Below are positions 36,436 through 46,898 of a stretch of 64,000 nt of DNA, piece by piece (the first letter of the stretch is position 1; every line of letters begins with the position of its first letter). The stretch is from Pseudoalteromonas neustonica (GTDB lineage Bacteria; Pseudomonadota; Gammaproteobacteria; Enterobacterales; Alteromonadaceae): NCBI RefSeq assembly GCF_001653135.1, contig NZ_BDDS01000019.1, positions 1 through 64,000 on the forward strand. The letters run 5' to 3'. Under the pieces are notes generated by a model, which was not told the DNA's origin, searched no databases, and worked only from the letters and a program-made list of their open reading frames with translations. The position numbers were made by a program, and so were the translations under genes.

Positions 36436-37692
36436 ATGACCATAGTAGCACTTGGTATTAATCACAAAACCGCATCCGTAGAATTACGAGAAAAGGTCGC
36501 CTTTTCGCCTGAGCAATTATCAGAGGCGTTACAGCAACTAAGTGATCATGAACAGTTTAATGAAGCCGTTATAGTATCAACCTGTAACCGCACCGAAATC
36601 TATTGTAGCCTTGCTCAGCAAAATTCCCAAACACTGTTACAGTGGCTTGCAAGTTTCCATGGTTTAGATGAACAAGAGCTGAGTGACAATATATATTGTC
36701 ATGAAGACCAAGACGCTATCAATCATTTAATGCGCGTATCGTGTGGGCTCGATTCACTGGTGTTGGGGGAGCCGCAAATTTTAGGGCAAATTAAGCAGGC
36801 TTATAACAGCGCTAAAAACCATAATTCGGTTAACTTGATTTTTGATCGTTTATTTCAAAAAACATTTTCAGTGGCAAAGCAAGTCAGAACAGAGACCGAG
36901 ATAGGCGCAAGCGCTGTTTCAGTTGCATACGCTGCAGTTAATTTAGCAAAGCATATTTATGGAAAGTTAGATAAAACAAATGTGCTATTAATAGGTGCAG
37001 GGGAAACAATAGAGCTAGTCGCTAAACATTTATACCAAAATGAGCCACAGCAAATTACAGTCGCAAACCGTACTATTGAACGCGCTAAATTATTAGCACA
37101 AGACGTTAATGCGGATGTTATTGCATTAGCACAGTTACCTGAGCGGTTACATCAAGCAGATATCGTTATTAGTTCGACTGCGAGTACACTCCCTATTATT
37201 GGTAAAGGTGTGGTTGAACAAGCACTAAAACAACGTCGTAATAAGCCAATGTTATTTATTGATATTGCTGTGCCGCGTGATATTGAAAGTCAAGTTGGTG
37301 AATTAGATGCCGCCTATTTGTATTCGGTTGATGACTTACAGGCAATAGTAAGCGAAAATATCGCCTCAAGAGAACAAGCCGCTGACGAGGCGCAAGTTAT
37401 TATTACTCAGCGCTGTGCTGAATTTGTAATGTGGATGCGTTCACTCGACTCAGTCGATTTGATTCGTACATATCGTCAAGATGTACATGATATAAAGTCT
37501 GAATTGGTTGATAAGGCAATTAGCCAATTAAATACTGGTAAAGACGCAGAAAAAATTATTTTAGAGCTGGCCAACAAATTAACCAACCGTTTGATGCACG
37601 CGCCTACCCGTGCAATTCAAGATGCGGCTAAAAAAGGTGAAGTTGCTCAGTTAAGCCAATTAAAGAAAATGTTAGGTATTGATCAGGAATAA
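36436..37692 (+). CDS. hemA: Glutamyl-tRNA reductase
   Basis: First committed step of C5 heme synthesis: reduces glutamyl-tRNA to glutamate-1-semialdehyde. The 418-residue protein starts [20 protein letters not shown], has the catalytic Cys50 in [11 protein letters not shown], the NADPH-binding region [17 protein letters not shown], and the C-terminal dimerisation domain. I chose the ATG at 36436 over a TTG nine bases upstream because it matches E. coli. prfA follows after seven bases. Confidence 0.97.
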   Translation: MTIVALGINHKTASVELREKVAFSPEQLSEALQQLSDHEQFNEAVIVSTCNRTEIYCSLAQQNSQTLLQWLASFHGLDEQELSDNIYCHEDQDAINHLMRVSCGLDSLVLGEPQILGQIKQAYNSAKNHNSVNLIFDRLFQKTFSVAKQVRTETEIGASAVSVAYAAVNLAKHIYGKLDKTNVLLIGAGETIELVAKHLYQNEPQQITVANRTIERAKLLAQDVNADVIALAQLPERLHQADIVISSTASTLPIIGKGVVEQALKQRRNKPMLFIDIAVPRDIESQVGELDAAYLYSVDDLQAIVSENIASREQAADEAQVIITQRCAEFVMWMRSLDSVDLIRTYRQDVHDIKSELVDKAISQLNTGKDAEKIILELANKLTNRLMHAPTRAIQDAAKKGEVAQLSQLKKMLGIDQE

Positions 37693-37699
37693 CAGTTAC

Positions 37700-38785
37700 A
37701 TGAAAGAGTCCGTTTATCATAAATTAGAAACCTTAGTTGAGCGTTATGAAGAAGTCCAAGCGTTACTAAGTGACCCGTCGGTTATTAGCGATCAAAACCG
37801 CTTTCGTGCTCTTTCTAAAGAATATTCTGAGCTGGAAGAAATCGTTAAAGCATTTTTAGGCTATCAAGAAACACAAAATGATGTTGTTGCTGCAGAAGAA
37901 ATGCTGAAAGATTCAGACCCAGATATGCGTGAAATGGCGCAAGAAGAATATAAAGAAGCAAAAGCACAAATTCTGGTAATTGAAGATCAAATACAAGTAT
38001 TAATGTTGCCAAAAGACCCGCGAGATAATAACAACGTGTTTGTTGAAGTACGCGCTGGGACGGGCGGTGATGAAGCGGCTATTTTTGCAGGTGACTTATT
38101 CCGTATGTACAGCCGTTACGCAGAAACTAAAAAATGGAAAGTAGAAGTTGTGAGCACCAATGAAGGTGAGCACGGTGGTTACAAAGAAGTGATTGCGAAT
38201 ATCAGTGGTGAAGGTGTTTACGGGCAATTAAAGTTTGAATCAGGTGTACATCGCGTACAACGTGTGCCAGAAACTGAGTCTCAGGGGCGCGTGCATACGT
38301 CAGCGTGTACTGTAGCGGTGATGGCGGAAGTACCAGAGGCCGAAGCGATACAAATTAACACCGCGGATTTAAAAGTTGATACCTTTCGTGCATCAGGTGC
38401 CGGTGGTCAGCACGTTAATAAAACAGATTCAGCTATTCGACTTACGCATATACCTACTGGCGTTGTGGTTGAGTGTCAGGATCAACGTTCACAGCATAAA
38501 AACCGCGCTAAAGCGATGTCAGTACTTGCAGCTAGATTACAGCAAGCCGAAGATGAGAAACGCCATGCAGCAGAAGCATCAGAGCGTCGTAACTTAGTGG
38601 GAAGCGGTGATCGTTCAGAGCGAATTCGTACTTACAACTACCCGCAAGGACGTATTACAGATCATCGTATCAATCTCACTTTATATCGCTTAAATGAAGT
38701 AGTAGCAGGTGATTTAGGCTGTGTAGTTGAGCCGCTTATGCAAGAATATCAAGCAGATTTATTAGCCGCAATGGGTGATGAATAA
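37700..38785 (+). CDS. prfA: Peptide chain release factor 1
   Basis: Reads UAA and UAG stops and triggers peptide release. The 361-residue protein has the catalytic GGQ at 235-237 ([15 protein letters not shown]), whose Gln is methylated by PrmC encoded next. The ATG at 37700 lies seven bases after hemA; a start seven codons earlier would overlap hemA and lacks support. The stop-codon recognition region and the C-terminal [13 protein letters not shown] are typical. Confidence 0.97.
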   Translation: MKESVYHKLETLVERYEEVQALLSDPSVISDQNRFRALSKEYSELEEIVKAFLGYQETQNDVVAAEEMLKDSDPDMREMAQEEYKEAKAQILVIEDQIQVLMLPKDPRDNNNVFVEVRAGTGGDEAAIFAGDLFRMYSRYAETKKWKVEVVSTNEGEHGGYKEVIANISGEGVYGQLKFESGVHRVQRVPETESQGRVHTSACTVAVMAEVPEAEAIQINTADLKVDTFRASGAGGQHVNKTDSAIRLTHIPTGVVVECQDQRSQHKNRAKAMSVLAARLQQAEDEKRHAAEASERRNLVGSGDRSERIRTYNYPQGRITDHRINLTLYRLNEVVAGDLGCVVEPLMQEYQADLLAAMGDE

Positions 38786-38787
38786 TC

Positions 38788-39630
38788 GTGACAGACACGG
38801 TTGACTCAGCAATTAAACGGGCTGCTTTGCTATTGCAAAGTAGCACCGACAGTGCAAAACTAGATGCACAAGTTTTATTACTTGATGTGCTCCAAAAACC
38901 ACATAGCTATTTATTTAGTTGGCCTGAAAAGCAGCTTAGTGCAGCTCAACAGTTGCAATTTGATGAGTATTGTCAGCGACGTTTAAATGGTGAACCTGTT
39001 GCCCATATAACAGGTTTGCGAGAGTTTTGGAGTTTACCATTACAAGTTAATGCAAGCACTTTGATCCCACGCCCAGATACAGAAACATTGGTTGAACATG
39101 CCTTAGGTTTACAGTTACCGACAGTTGCTAATGTGCTTGATTTGGGCACGGGCACAGGTGCAATTGCACTTGCGCTTGCCAGCGAAATGCCACATTGGCA
39201 GATAACGGGTGTTGATAGAGTGAGCGAGGCTGTCGCACTTGCTAATACGAATAAGCAGCGCTTAGGGTTTACGAATGTAGGCTTTGTGCAAAGTGATTGG
39301 TTTAGTGAAGTAGCAATGCAACAGTTTGATTTAATTGTTAGTAATCCGCCTTATATTGAACAAGATGATATCCACTTAAATCAAGGTGATGTTCGTTTTG
39401 AACCGCTGTCAGCATTAGTAGCTGACGATGACGGTATGGCCGATATCAAGTACATTATTACTCAAGCGCGTGATTATTTAACGACAAATGGCTATCTTCT
39501 GATAGAGCATGGTTATCAACAAAGTACTAAAGTGCATAGTTTTTTTGCACAAATGGCGTATACAAATATACTTACAGTTAAAGATTTAGCAAATAACGAT
39601 CGTGTAACGCTTGCACAGTGGCCTGGATAA
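38788..39630 (+). CDS. prmC: Release-factor glutamine methyltransferase
   Basis: Methylates the GGQ glutamine of release factors 1 and 2. The 280-residue protein has the SAM motif VLDLGTGTGAIALALA (about 116-131) and the NPPY substrate motif at 186-189. The start is GTG at 38788, two bases after the prfA stop, so translation is coupled. In relatives sirB2 follows directly; here a response regulator gene is interposed. Confidence 0.96.
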   Translation: MTDTVDSAIKRAALLLQSSTDSAKLDAQVLLLDVLQKPHSYLFSWPEKQLSAAQQLQFDEYCQRRLNGEPVAHITGLREFWSLPLQVNASTLIPRPDTETLVEHALGLQLPTVANVLDLGTGTGAIALALASEMPHWQITGVDRVSEAVALANTNKQRLGFTNVGFVQSDWFSEVAMQQFDLIVSNPPYIEQDDIHLNQGDVRFEPLSALVADDDGMADIKYIITQARDYLTTNGYLLIEHGYQQSTKVHSFFAQMAYTNILTVKDLANNDRVTLAQWPG

Positions 39631-39683
39631 TTATAAAAATTGCAGTGCGAGAGCAACGAAAACCGCCTTTGAGGACTAAGTGA

Positions 39684-41222
39684 ATGGATGATTTTTTATT
39701 TTCGGATGAACCGCAAGAAGAAGAAGTAGAAGTAATTAAGGGGACCTGGAAAGTCATCATTGTTGATGATGAATCTGAAGTTCATGCAGTAACTAAATTA
39801 GCGTTGAGTGATTTTGAATTTCAAAATAAGCGCTTAGAGTTTATTAGTGCTTATTCAGGTGCGGAAGCAAAAAAAGTAATAGACAATAATCCAGATGCCG
39901 CAATTGTACTTCTAGATGTAGTGATGGAAACGGATGACGCCGGGCTTAAAGTTGCACAGTATATTCGTGAAGTCGCTAAAAATAATCATATCCGTATTAT
40001 TCTGCGTACAGGTCAACCAGGGCAAGCACCAGAGCGTCAAGTTATCGTTAATTATGATATCAACGATTATAAATCGAAGACTGAACTGACGGCACAAAAG
40101 CTATTCACCGTTGTGATGTCGAGCTTACGTTCTTATCGCGATATATTATCGATTGAGCAATCTCGCCAAGGTCTTGAAAAAATAATTAAAGCATCGCGAG
40201 ATATTTTTTCAGCTCACTCAATTGAGAGTTTTATTGAGGGCGTTATGCAACAATTAACTTCTTTGATAGGCACCGTAGATCAAGCAATGTATGCAACCAG
40301 TTTAGTTGCAGGTAACCCACAAGATAACCAAAAAAAGCTGGTTGTTTTTTCTGGTCGCGGCGATTTTGAACGCAGTGAGGGTAAAGCGATTGAAGAAGTA
40401 TTAAGTACTGATCAATTACTCGCATGCAAAGAAGCATTACAAGGTAAAACAATTATTTATAAAGATAATTATTTATTTGCGTATTGTTGTAGTGAGTATA
40501 ACCATAATTCAATGTTGTTCATTTCAGGTATTCCGCAACATTTGACGGATACACAACGTCATCTAATTAAGATTTTTTCACAAAACGTGCAACTAGCGTA
40601 TGAAAATGTGCAATTACAATCAGAAATAGAAGCGACACAACAAGAATTGATGCTTCGTTTAAGTGAAGCGCTTGAACAACGCTCAACAGAAACGGGAAAC
40701 CATGTAAAACGGGTTTCTCATATTTGTCATATTTTAGCGCTGGGTTATGGTTTATCAAAACGTGAAGCAGAACTTATTCGTTTAGCATCGCCTTTACATG
40801 ATGTAGGTAAAGTCGGTATTCCAGATGCGATACTTAATAAGCCATCTAAACTGACAGATGCTGAATGGGAAGTCATGAAAACGCATACTCAAAAAGGGCA
40901 TGCAATTTTAAAAGATTCAACACGTGAAATTGTGAATGCAGGTGCATTAATTGCCCGTGATCATCATGAAAAATGGGATGGCTCTGGGTATCCTCTGGGG
41001 CTAAAAGAAAAAAACATCCACATTTTTGGCAGAATAGTCGCACTTGCTGACGTTTATGATGCACTACGCCACAAGCGTTGTTATAAAGAGGCGTGGACAT
41101 GTGAGAAAGTAGTCGAAGAAATTAATCAACAAAAAGGTAAACACTTTGAGCCTAAATTAGTTGATATATTTAATGACAATCTTGATGAATTAGAGCAAGT
41201 ATTAGCGCGTTATCCTGACTAG
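39684..41222 (+). CDS. Response regulator with DUF3369 and HD-GYP domains
   Basis: A 512-residue cyclic-di-GMP phosphodiesterase-type regulator. A receiver domain (about 22-145, phosphoacceptor Asp78 in VLLDVVM) is followed by a DUF3369 sensor-like domain (about 165-310), a short coiled linker and an HD-GYP domain with HD at 372-373 (LHDVGKVGIPD) and the HHEKWDGSGYP signature at 427-437. All metal ligands appear present, so hydrolysis is plausible. AGGA precedes the ATG. No histidine kinase is adjacent. It interrupts the otherwise conserved prmC-sirB2 junction. Confidence 0.93.
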   Translation: MDDFLFSDEPQEEEVEVIKGTWKVIIVDDESEVHAVTKLALSDFEFQNKRLEFISAYSGAEAKKVIDNNPDAAIVLLDVVMETDDAGLKVAQYIREVAKNNHIRIILRTGQPGQAPERQVIVNYDINDYKSKTELTAQKLFTVVMSSLRSYRDILSIEQSRQGLEKIIKASRDIFSAHSIESFIEGVMQQLTSLIGTVDQAMYATSLVAGNPQDNQKKLVVFSGRGDFERSEGKAIEEVLSTDQLLACKEALQGKTIIYKDNYLFAYCCSEYNHNSMLFISGIPQHLTDTQRHLIKIFSQNVQLAYENVQLQSEIEATQQELMLRLSEALEQRSTETGNHVKRVSHICHILALGYGLSKREAELIRLASPLHDVGKVGIPDAILNKPSKLTDAEWEVMKTHTQKGHAILKDSTREIVNAGALIARDHHEKWDGSGYPLGLKEKNIHIFGRIVALADVYDALRHKRCYKEAWTCEKVVEEINQQKGKHFEPKLVDIFNDNLDELEQVLARYPD

Positions 41223-41265
41223 GGGGCGCGGTTTAATTTTATAAAACAAAGTAGTACAGGGGCAT

Positions 41266-41640
41266 ATGGAATATTTAGCAGTAAAACACACTCACATGGC
41301 AATCGCCGTTTTAAGCATCGTTTTATTTTATGTACGTTCATTTTCACGAATGGGAAGTGGCACAATCGCAAAGAATAAGGTGGTATTTATTGGTAGCCAC
41401 GCTACAGATACATTCTTACTTATTTCAGCGTTTGCGTTAATGGCCATTGCAAAAATGAACCCATTGGAGCAGATGTGGCTACTTGAAAAAATTATTTTAG
41501 TTGTGGCTTATATTGTACTGGGCGTTATTGCAAGTAAGCAGCAAAAAACCAGCATTAAAGTAGTCCTATTGGTTGTTACAACAGCTGTAATCGCATTAAT
41601 AGGTAAATTAGCAGTTACTAAGACAGCTTTGTTTCTTTAA
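41266..41640 (+). CDS. sirB2: SirB2-family membrane protein
   Basis: A 124-residue inner-membrane protein with four hydrophobic segments (about 10-25, 45-63, 72-88, 98-116). The early KHTHMAIAVLSIVLFYVRSF matches the SirB2 family (YchQ in E. coli), whose role is unknown. The position before sirB1 and kdsA is as in E. coli. Confidence 0.9.
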   Translation: MEYLAVKHTHMAIAVLSIVLFYVRSFSRMGSGTIAKNKVVFIGSHATDTFLLISAFALMAIAKMNPLEQMWLLEKIILVVAYIVLGVIASKQQKTSIKVVLLVVTTAVIALIGKLAVTKTALFL

Positions 41641-41650
41641 CTCTCTGAAT

Positions 41651-41730
41651 GTGCAAAGACATATTGAGTCTTTGCACTAAATATCCGCGTGATCTCAAAA
41701 CATTGAATCAAGTGATTTGAGAATACGCGG
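41651..41730 (+). terminator. Two hairpins between sirB2 and sirB1
   Basis: A perfect hairpin GTGCAAAGAC / GTCTTTGCAC (41651-41677, 7-base loop) is followed by an imperfect one (41685-41699 with 41716-41730, two mismatches in 15). Neither has a strong T-run, so they may be weak terminators, RNA stabilisers or a small regulatory structure. The sirB1 start follows 86 bases later. Confidence 0.5.
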
Positions 41731-41816
41731 GTATAAACTAACGCGCGGCGTTGGTATCTCGCCTAAAAACTAGGTAAACTAGTGATTCGTTTTCTAAAAA
41801 AGATGTTGCAGTATTA

Positions 41817-42644
41817 ATGACCACCCCTTGGTTTGAAGATCAAAATGAGTCCTATCAAGATGAGGCTTTTGACACATTCGTTCCCCAAGCGTTGTATCGT
41901 TGTATCAGCGCTGAAGCAAAGTGGGACCCTCAAGCAGATCTAAGCGATAGCTTTGCTACATTGAGCGATTTTGAAAGTCAGGTAACTGAGCTATGCCAGC
42001 AACATATTGATACTCACGAGCGCTTTGACGCATTAGTTGATATGTTTTTCACGCAGTGGCTATTTAGTGTCTCAAGTCTAAAAGTACCAGAATACACTCT
42101 GAATAGTTTTAGCTATATGCTCAGTATGCGCAGTGGTTCAGAAACGACGTTGGCAATATTATTATGTCATTTACTCAATCATGCTGATTTTGATGCTAAT
42201 GTGACTATTAACAATAGTGAAGTAAACGTACATATTGCAATCAGTGATGAGGAAGGGTATTTACTCGAACCCAGTACTGGTCAGCAAAGCTGGTATATCA
42301 TTCCTGAAAACGCCAGTGAAGAAAATGGTGACGAACAAGAACCGTTAGAGCTTATTTTTGATGAAGATGTTTATAAACTTTATTTAGCGCAACAAAAATG
42401 GGCATTTATCAGCGGTAATAAATTTGGTCATGCTTTGAACTGCGTCGAAATGCTCATGGAACTCATTGGTGATGATCCATATGAAAGACGTGATCGAGGT
42501 TATTTATTAAACCAGCTAGATTGCCCGCAAATGGCGCGTGACGACTTACAATTTTTTATTGATGAATGTCCAGATGATCCAGCAATAGAAATAATTCAGC
42601 ACCAATTAGAAGAACTCGAAGATAATAATAAAACGCACCATTAA
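41817..42644 (+). CDS. sirB1: SirB1 family transglutaminase-like protein
   Basis: A 275-residue protein of the SirB1/YchA family: an N-terminal transglutaminase-like region (about 60-165, with SYMLSMRSGSETTLAILLCHLL) and C-terminal TPR-like helices (about 190-260, GNKFGHALNCVEMLMELI... ERRDRGYLLNQLDCPQMARDDLQ). The catalytic Cys of true transglutaminases is not evident, and the family has no proven enzyme activity. It comes before kdsA as in relatives, with one gene in between. Confidence 0.9.
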   Translation: MTTPWFEDQNESYQDEAFDTFVPQALYRCISAEAKWDPQADLSDSFATLSDFESQVTELCQQHIDTHERFDALVDMFFTQWLFSVSSLKVPEYTLNSFSYMLSMRSGSETTLAILLCHLLNHADFDANVTINNSEVNVHIAISDEEGYLLEPSTGQQSWYIIPENASEENGDEQEPLELIFDEDVYKLYLAQQKWAFISGNKFGHALNCVEMLMELIGDDPYERRDRGYLLNQLDCPQMARDDLQFFIDECPDDPAIEIIQHQLEELEDNNKTHH

Positions 42645-42659
42645 TTTTAAGGAATTCCA

Positions 42660-43913
42660 ATGGTTGATACTAATACCGCATTAATTACCAACGATGCCGT
42701 TGTATTTGGTTTGTTGGCTGTAATATTAGGTTTTATTTTTAAAACATCTCATAGTGAGCACAGTGCACTAAAAAAGTTTTACAAATATGTCCCCGCATTA
42801 CTCCTTTGCTATTTTTTACCGTCACTGCTTAATACATTTGGTATTGTCGATGGCAGCGCCTCTAATGTTTATTATGTGGCGTCGCGCTATTTACTACCAG
42901 CGTGTTTAATTTTACTGACAATCAGCATTGATTTACGTGCCATTATTAATCTTGGCCCCAAAGCACTCATTATGTTTTTGACGGGGACAGTGGGTATTGT
43001 AATTGGTGGCCCTTTAGCTATTTTGATCATGAGTGCGGTGTATCCAGAAGCTGTCGGCGGTCATGGCCCTGATGCCGTATGGCGCGGAATGACAACAATC
43101 GCAGGTAGTTGGATTGGCGGTGGTGCAAATCAGGCGTCTATGAAAGAAATGTTTGAAGTCGGCGGTGATATTTTCTCTGCAATGGTAACCGTTGATGTGA
43201 TTGTCGCTAATTTGTGGATGGCTGTGTTGTTATTAATGGCCGCCAATCATAAAGCGATTGATGCAAAAACGGGCGCAGATACCAGTGCAATCGAAGACTT
43301 AAAAAATCGTGTTGAAAAATACCAAGCTGAGCATGCGCGCACACCCACGTTAAACGATTATATGATGATAATCGCAATCGCCTTTGGTATTACAGGCCTT
43401 GCGCATTTTTGCGCTGACTTTTTAGGGCCTTTCTTTGGGGCTAATTTCCCATGGGCGCAAGAGTACAGCTTAAACAGCAAGTTTTTTTGGTTAATCGTTA
43501 TTTCTACCACGATCGGCATTAGCCTGTCATTTACCAAAGTGCGACATATTGAAGCGTTTGGCGCGTCGAAGGTTGCGTCAAGTTTCTTGTATATCTTAGT
43601 GGCATCGATTGGCTTACATATGAATATAACGGCTATTTTTGAGTCGCCTATGTATTTTGTAATTGGTTTAATCTGGATGTTAACGCACGCTAGTTTAATG
43701 CTAATTGTGGCTAAAATTATAAAAGCGCCGCTATTTTATATGGCCGTTGGTTCTCAGGCTAACGTCGGCGGCGCCGCATCTGCCCCTGTTGTGGCATCTG
43801 CTTTTCACCCATCGCTTGCGCCCGTTGGTGTGCTATTGGCGGTTATGGGCTACGGAGTAGGTACGTACATGGCGTATATTTGTGGATTAATGATGCAAGC
43901 AGTTGCACCTTAA
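42660..43913 (+). CDS. DUF819 family membrane protein
   Basis: A 417-residue inner-membrane protein with about 11 hydrophobic segments, of the DUF819 (YjcL) family; the segment TTIAGSWIGGGANQASMKEMFEVG is characteristic, as is the late GSQANVGGAASAPVVASAFHPSLAPVGVLLAV. Transport is suspected for the family on structural likeness to transporters, but no substrate is known to me. It lies 15 bases after sirB1 and 9 before kdsA, hence in one operon, an insertion relative to E. coli. Confidence 0.88.
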   Translation: MVDTNTALITNDAVVFGLLAVILGFIFKTSHSEHSALKKFYKYVPALLLCYFLPSLLNTFGIVDGSASNVYYVASRYLLPACLILLTISIDLRAIINLGPKALIMFLTGTVGIVIGGPLAILIMSAVYPEAVGGHGPDAVWRGMTTIAGSWIGGGANQASMKEMFEVGGDIFSAMVTVDVIVANLWMAVLLLMAANHKAIDAKTGADTSAIEDLKNRVEKYQAEHARTPTLNDYMMIIAIAFGITGLAHFCADFLGPFFGANFPWAQEYSLNSKFFWLIVISTTIGISLSFTKVRHIEAFGASKVASSFLYILVASIGLHMNITAIFESPMYFVIGLIWMLTHASLMLIVAKIIKAPLFYMAVGSQANVGGAASAPVVASAFHPSLAPVGVLLAVMGYGVGTYMAYICGLMMQAVAP

Positions 43914-44777
<864 letters not shown>

Positions 44778-44795
44778 TTAGCGACGTCTATATTT

Positions 44796-44821
44796 AAAAA
44801 GCGACTAAGGTCGCTTTTTTT
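44796..44821 (+). terminator. Terminator after kdsA
   Basis: Stem AAAAAGCGAC / GTCGCTTTTT with a 4-base loop and a T-run, about 20 bases past the stop. A clear rho-independent terminator. Confidence 0.92.
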
Positions 44822-44898
44822 ACGCCTTAAATATACTCTTTCTTAGCATAGGTATATAATTCACCGCATAAGAAAAACTAATTCTAAGCTTGGTTATC

Positions 44899-45795
44899 AT
44901 GTCAAGACGGGTACCTCCATTAAACGCACTAAAAGCTTTTGAAGCGGCTGCGCGTCATTTAAGTTTTACAAAAGCAGCAGAAGAGCTTTATGTAACGCAA
45001 GCGGCTGTCAGTCATCAAATAAAAACACTTGAAGAACACTTAGGGTTGAAGTTGTTTTTACGTAAAAATCGCTCGTTATTGTTAACCGAAGAAGGGCAAG
45101 GTTACTTCCTCGATATTAAAGAAATTTTTACACAGCTTATTGATGCAACCGAAAAGCTATTAGCCCGAGGTGCTAAGGGCTCATTAACGGTAAGTTTAAC
45201 CCCAAGTTTTGCAATTCAATGGCTTGTGCCACGATTAAGTTTGTTTAATGAGTTACACCCTGAAATCGATGTGCGAATAAAAGCCCAAGATCAAGATGAA
45301 AACTCGCTTACCGATGACGTTGATGTTGCTATTTATTATGGTCGTGGTCATTGGAGTGGTGTGCAAACACATAAGCTTCATACTGAATACTTAGTGCCGT
45401 TATGCAGCCCCATGTTACTTACGGGTTTAAAACCACTTAACCAGCCGAGTGATTTAGCCAATCACACGTTATTGCATGATACAACGCGAAAAAATTGGAA
45501 AACATGGATGAAAACAGCTGGCGTGCGTAATATACAGGTAAACCAAGGTCCTATTTTTAGTCACTCATCGATGGTCTTACAAGCGGCAGTACATGGGCAG
45601 GGCGTGGCAATAGGTAACAGCGTATTGGCAAAGCCAGATATTGATGCGGGGCGATTAGTTATCCCTTTTAACCACAGCCTAGAGAGTAAAAATGCTTATT
45701 ATTTAGTAAGCCGAGAGTCACAATCAGAACTGGGTAAAATTGTCTCCTTTAAACAGTGGATGCTTAGCTTAGTAGAACAAGAGCAAGAATACTAA
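44899..45795 (+). CDS. gcvA: LysR-type regulator GcvA
   Basis: A 298-residue LysR-family regulator that in E. coli controls glycine cleavage genes. The N-terminus MSRRVPPLNALKAFEAAARHLSFTKAAEEL is close to GcvA, with the helix-turn-helix AAVSHQIKTLEEHLGLKLF. The start at 44899 matches the family better than the TTG nine bases upstream. The downstream order hydrolase-ygdD-rlmM matches E. coli gcvA-ygdD-rlmM apart from the inserted hydrolase, which supports the name. Confidence 0.92.
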   Translation: MSRRVPPLNALKAFEAAARHLSFTKAAEELYVTQAAVSHQIKTLEEHLGLKLFLRKNRSLLLTEEGQGYFLDIKEIFTQLIDATEKLLARGAKGSLTVSLTPSFAIQWLVPRLSLFNELHPEIDVRIKAQDQDENSLTDDVDVAIYYGRGHWSGVQTHKLHTEYLVPLCSPMLLTGLKPLNQPSDLANHTLLHDTTRKNWKTWMKTAGVRNIQVNQGPIFSHSSMVLQAAVHGQGVAIGNSVLAKPDIDAGRLVIPFNHSLESKNAYYLVSRESQSELGKIVSFKQWMLSLVEQEQEY

Positions 45796-45796
45796 T

Positions 45797-46432
45797 ATGA
45801 CAATACAATGGTTTAAAAGTACGCAGCAGCCTGCACAGGCACAATTTATATTTGCGCATGGAGCGGGTGCTGGCAGTGACTCCGAGTTTATGCAGCATAT
45901 GGCGGTATTACTTGGTAAAAAAGGGATTGATGTTGGGTTATTTGATTTTGAATACATGCAAATAGCGAAGCAAACGAATAAGCGCAGGCCACCTGATCGC
46001 GCCCCTAAATTACTCGATTATTATGCACATATACTGACCCTAGCGCAGCCAAACTTACCTTTATTTATCGGTGGCAAGTCAATGGGTGGACGGATGGCTT
46101 CAATGCTTGCATGCCAAAGCAAAGAGCCAATTCTCGGTGTAGTTGCATTTGGTTACCCATTTCATCCCCCAGGTAAACCTGAAAAGTTACGCATAGATCA
46201 TTTTGGGGATATTGCATGCCCATTTATAGTACTGCAAGGTGAGCGAGACACCTTTGGCACACGTGAAGAGCTCGCAACACTTGAGCTTGCAAAGCGCCCA
46301 GAATTTGTGTGGTTAAATGATGGAGATCATTCTTTAAAGCCGCGTAAGCGTAGCGGTTTCACTGTTGAACAAAACTTAAGTGAAGCGGCAGAAAACGCTG
46401 CAAACTTTATGATCAAACTCGCTGTACAGTAA
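45797..46432 (+). CDS. Alpha/beta-hydrolase, KANL3/Tex30-like family
   Basis: A 211-residue hydrolase whose nucleophile elbow is GGKSMGGRMAS (about 92-102), with FIFAHGAGAGSDSEFM as the oxyanion region and a C-terminal NDGDHSLKPRKR carrying the catalytic His. It belongs to a small alpha/beta family that also includes human KANL3 and Tex30 domains; the bacterial substrate is unknown. Its start lies one base after the gcvA stop, so the two are coupled. It replaces the direct gcvA-ygdD contact of E. coli. Confidence 0.85.
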   Translation: MTIQWFKSTQQPAQAQFIFAHGAGAGSDSEFMQHMAVLLGKKGIDVGLFDFEYMQIAKQTNKRRPPDRAPKLLDYYAHILTLAQPNLPLFIGGKSMGGRMASMLACQSKEPILGVVAFGYPFHPPGKPEKLRIDHFGDIACPFIVLQGERDTFGTREELATLELAKRPEFVWLNDGDHSLKPRKRSGFTVEQNLSEAAENAANFMIKLAVQ

Positions 46433-46465
46433 ATTTTGGTGTAGTCGTTTTTCTAAGGGGAATAC

Positions 46466-46834
46466 ATGATTAAATTATTTTTAATGGCTGGCAGTTTATT
46501 TTGTATGTTGTCGGTTGTACTGGGGGCTTTTGCAGCACATGGTTTAAAAAGCCGATTATCAGAGTATGCGCTTGGGGTGTTTAAAACAGCTGCTGATTAT
46601 CAAATGATGCATGGCTTAGCACTGATAGCCACGGCCATTTTAATTAAATGGGGTCTAAATTTAACCGTTGCTGGTTGGTTTTTTATCGCAGGTACGGTGT
46701 TATTCAGTGGTAGTTTGTATTTATTAGCAATAACAGGCTTTAAGTGGCTTGGACCAATTACACCTATTGGTGGCGTGTGTTTTATCATCGCGTGGGCTAT
46801 TGTTTTAGTGCAAGTTGCACGATTTAAATTTTAA
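46466..46834 (+). CDS. ygdD: DUF423 family membrane protein YgdD
   Basis: A 122-residue inner-membrane protein with four hydrophobic segments and the DUF423 pattern VLGAFAAHGLKSRLSEYALGVFKTAADYQMMHGLALI. Its function is unknown. GGGG precedes the ATG. It lies between the hydrolase and rlmM, the same relative order as in E. coli. Confidence 0.9.
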   Translation: MIKLFLMAGSLFCMLSVVLGAFAAHGLKSRLSEYALGVFKTAADYQMMHGLALIATAILIKWGLNLTVAGWFFIAGTVLFSGSLYLLAITGFKWLGPITPIGGVCFIIAWAIVLVQVARFKF

Positions 46835-46898
46835 TAATGAATAAGCTTAGCTTTGCGTTCTTCAGTTTGGATGAAAAGTAAGCTATTAAAGGGTTTTT

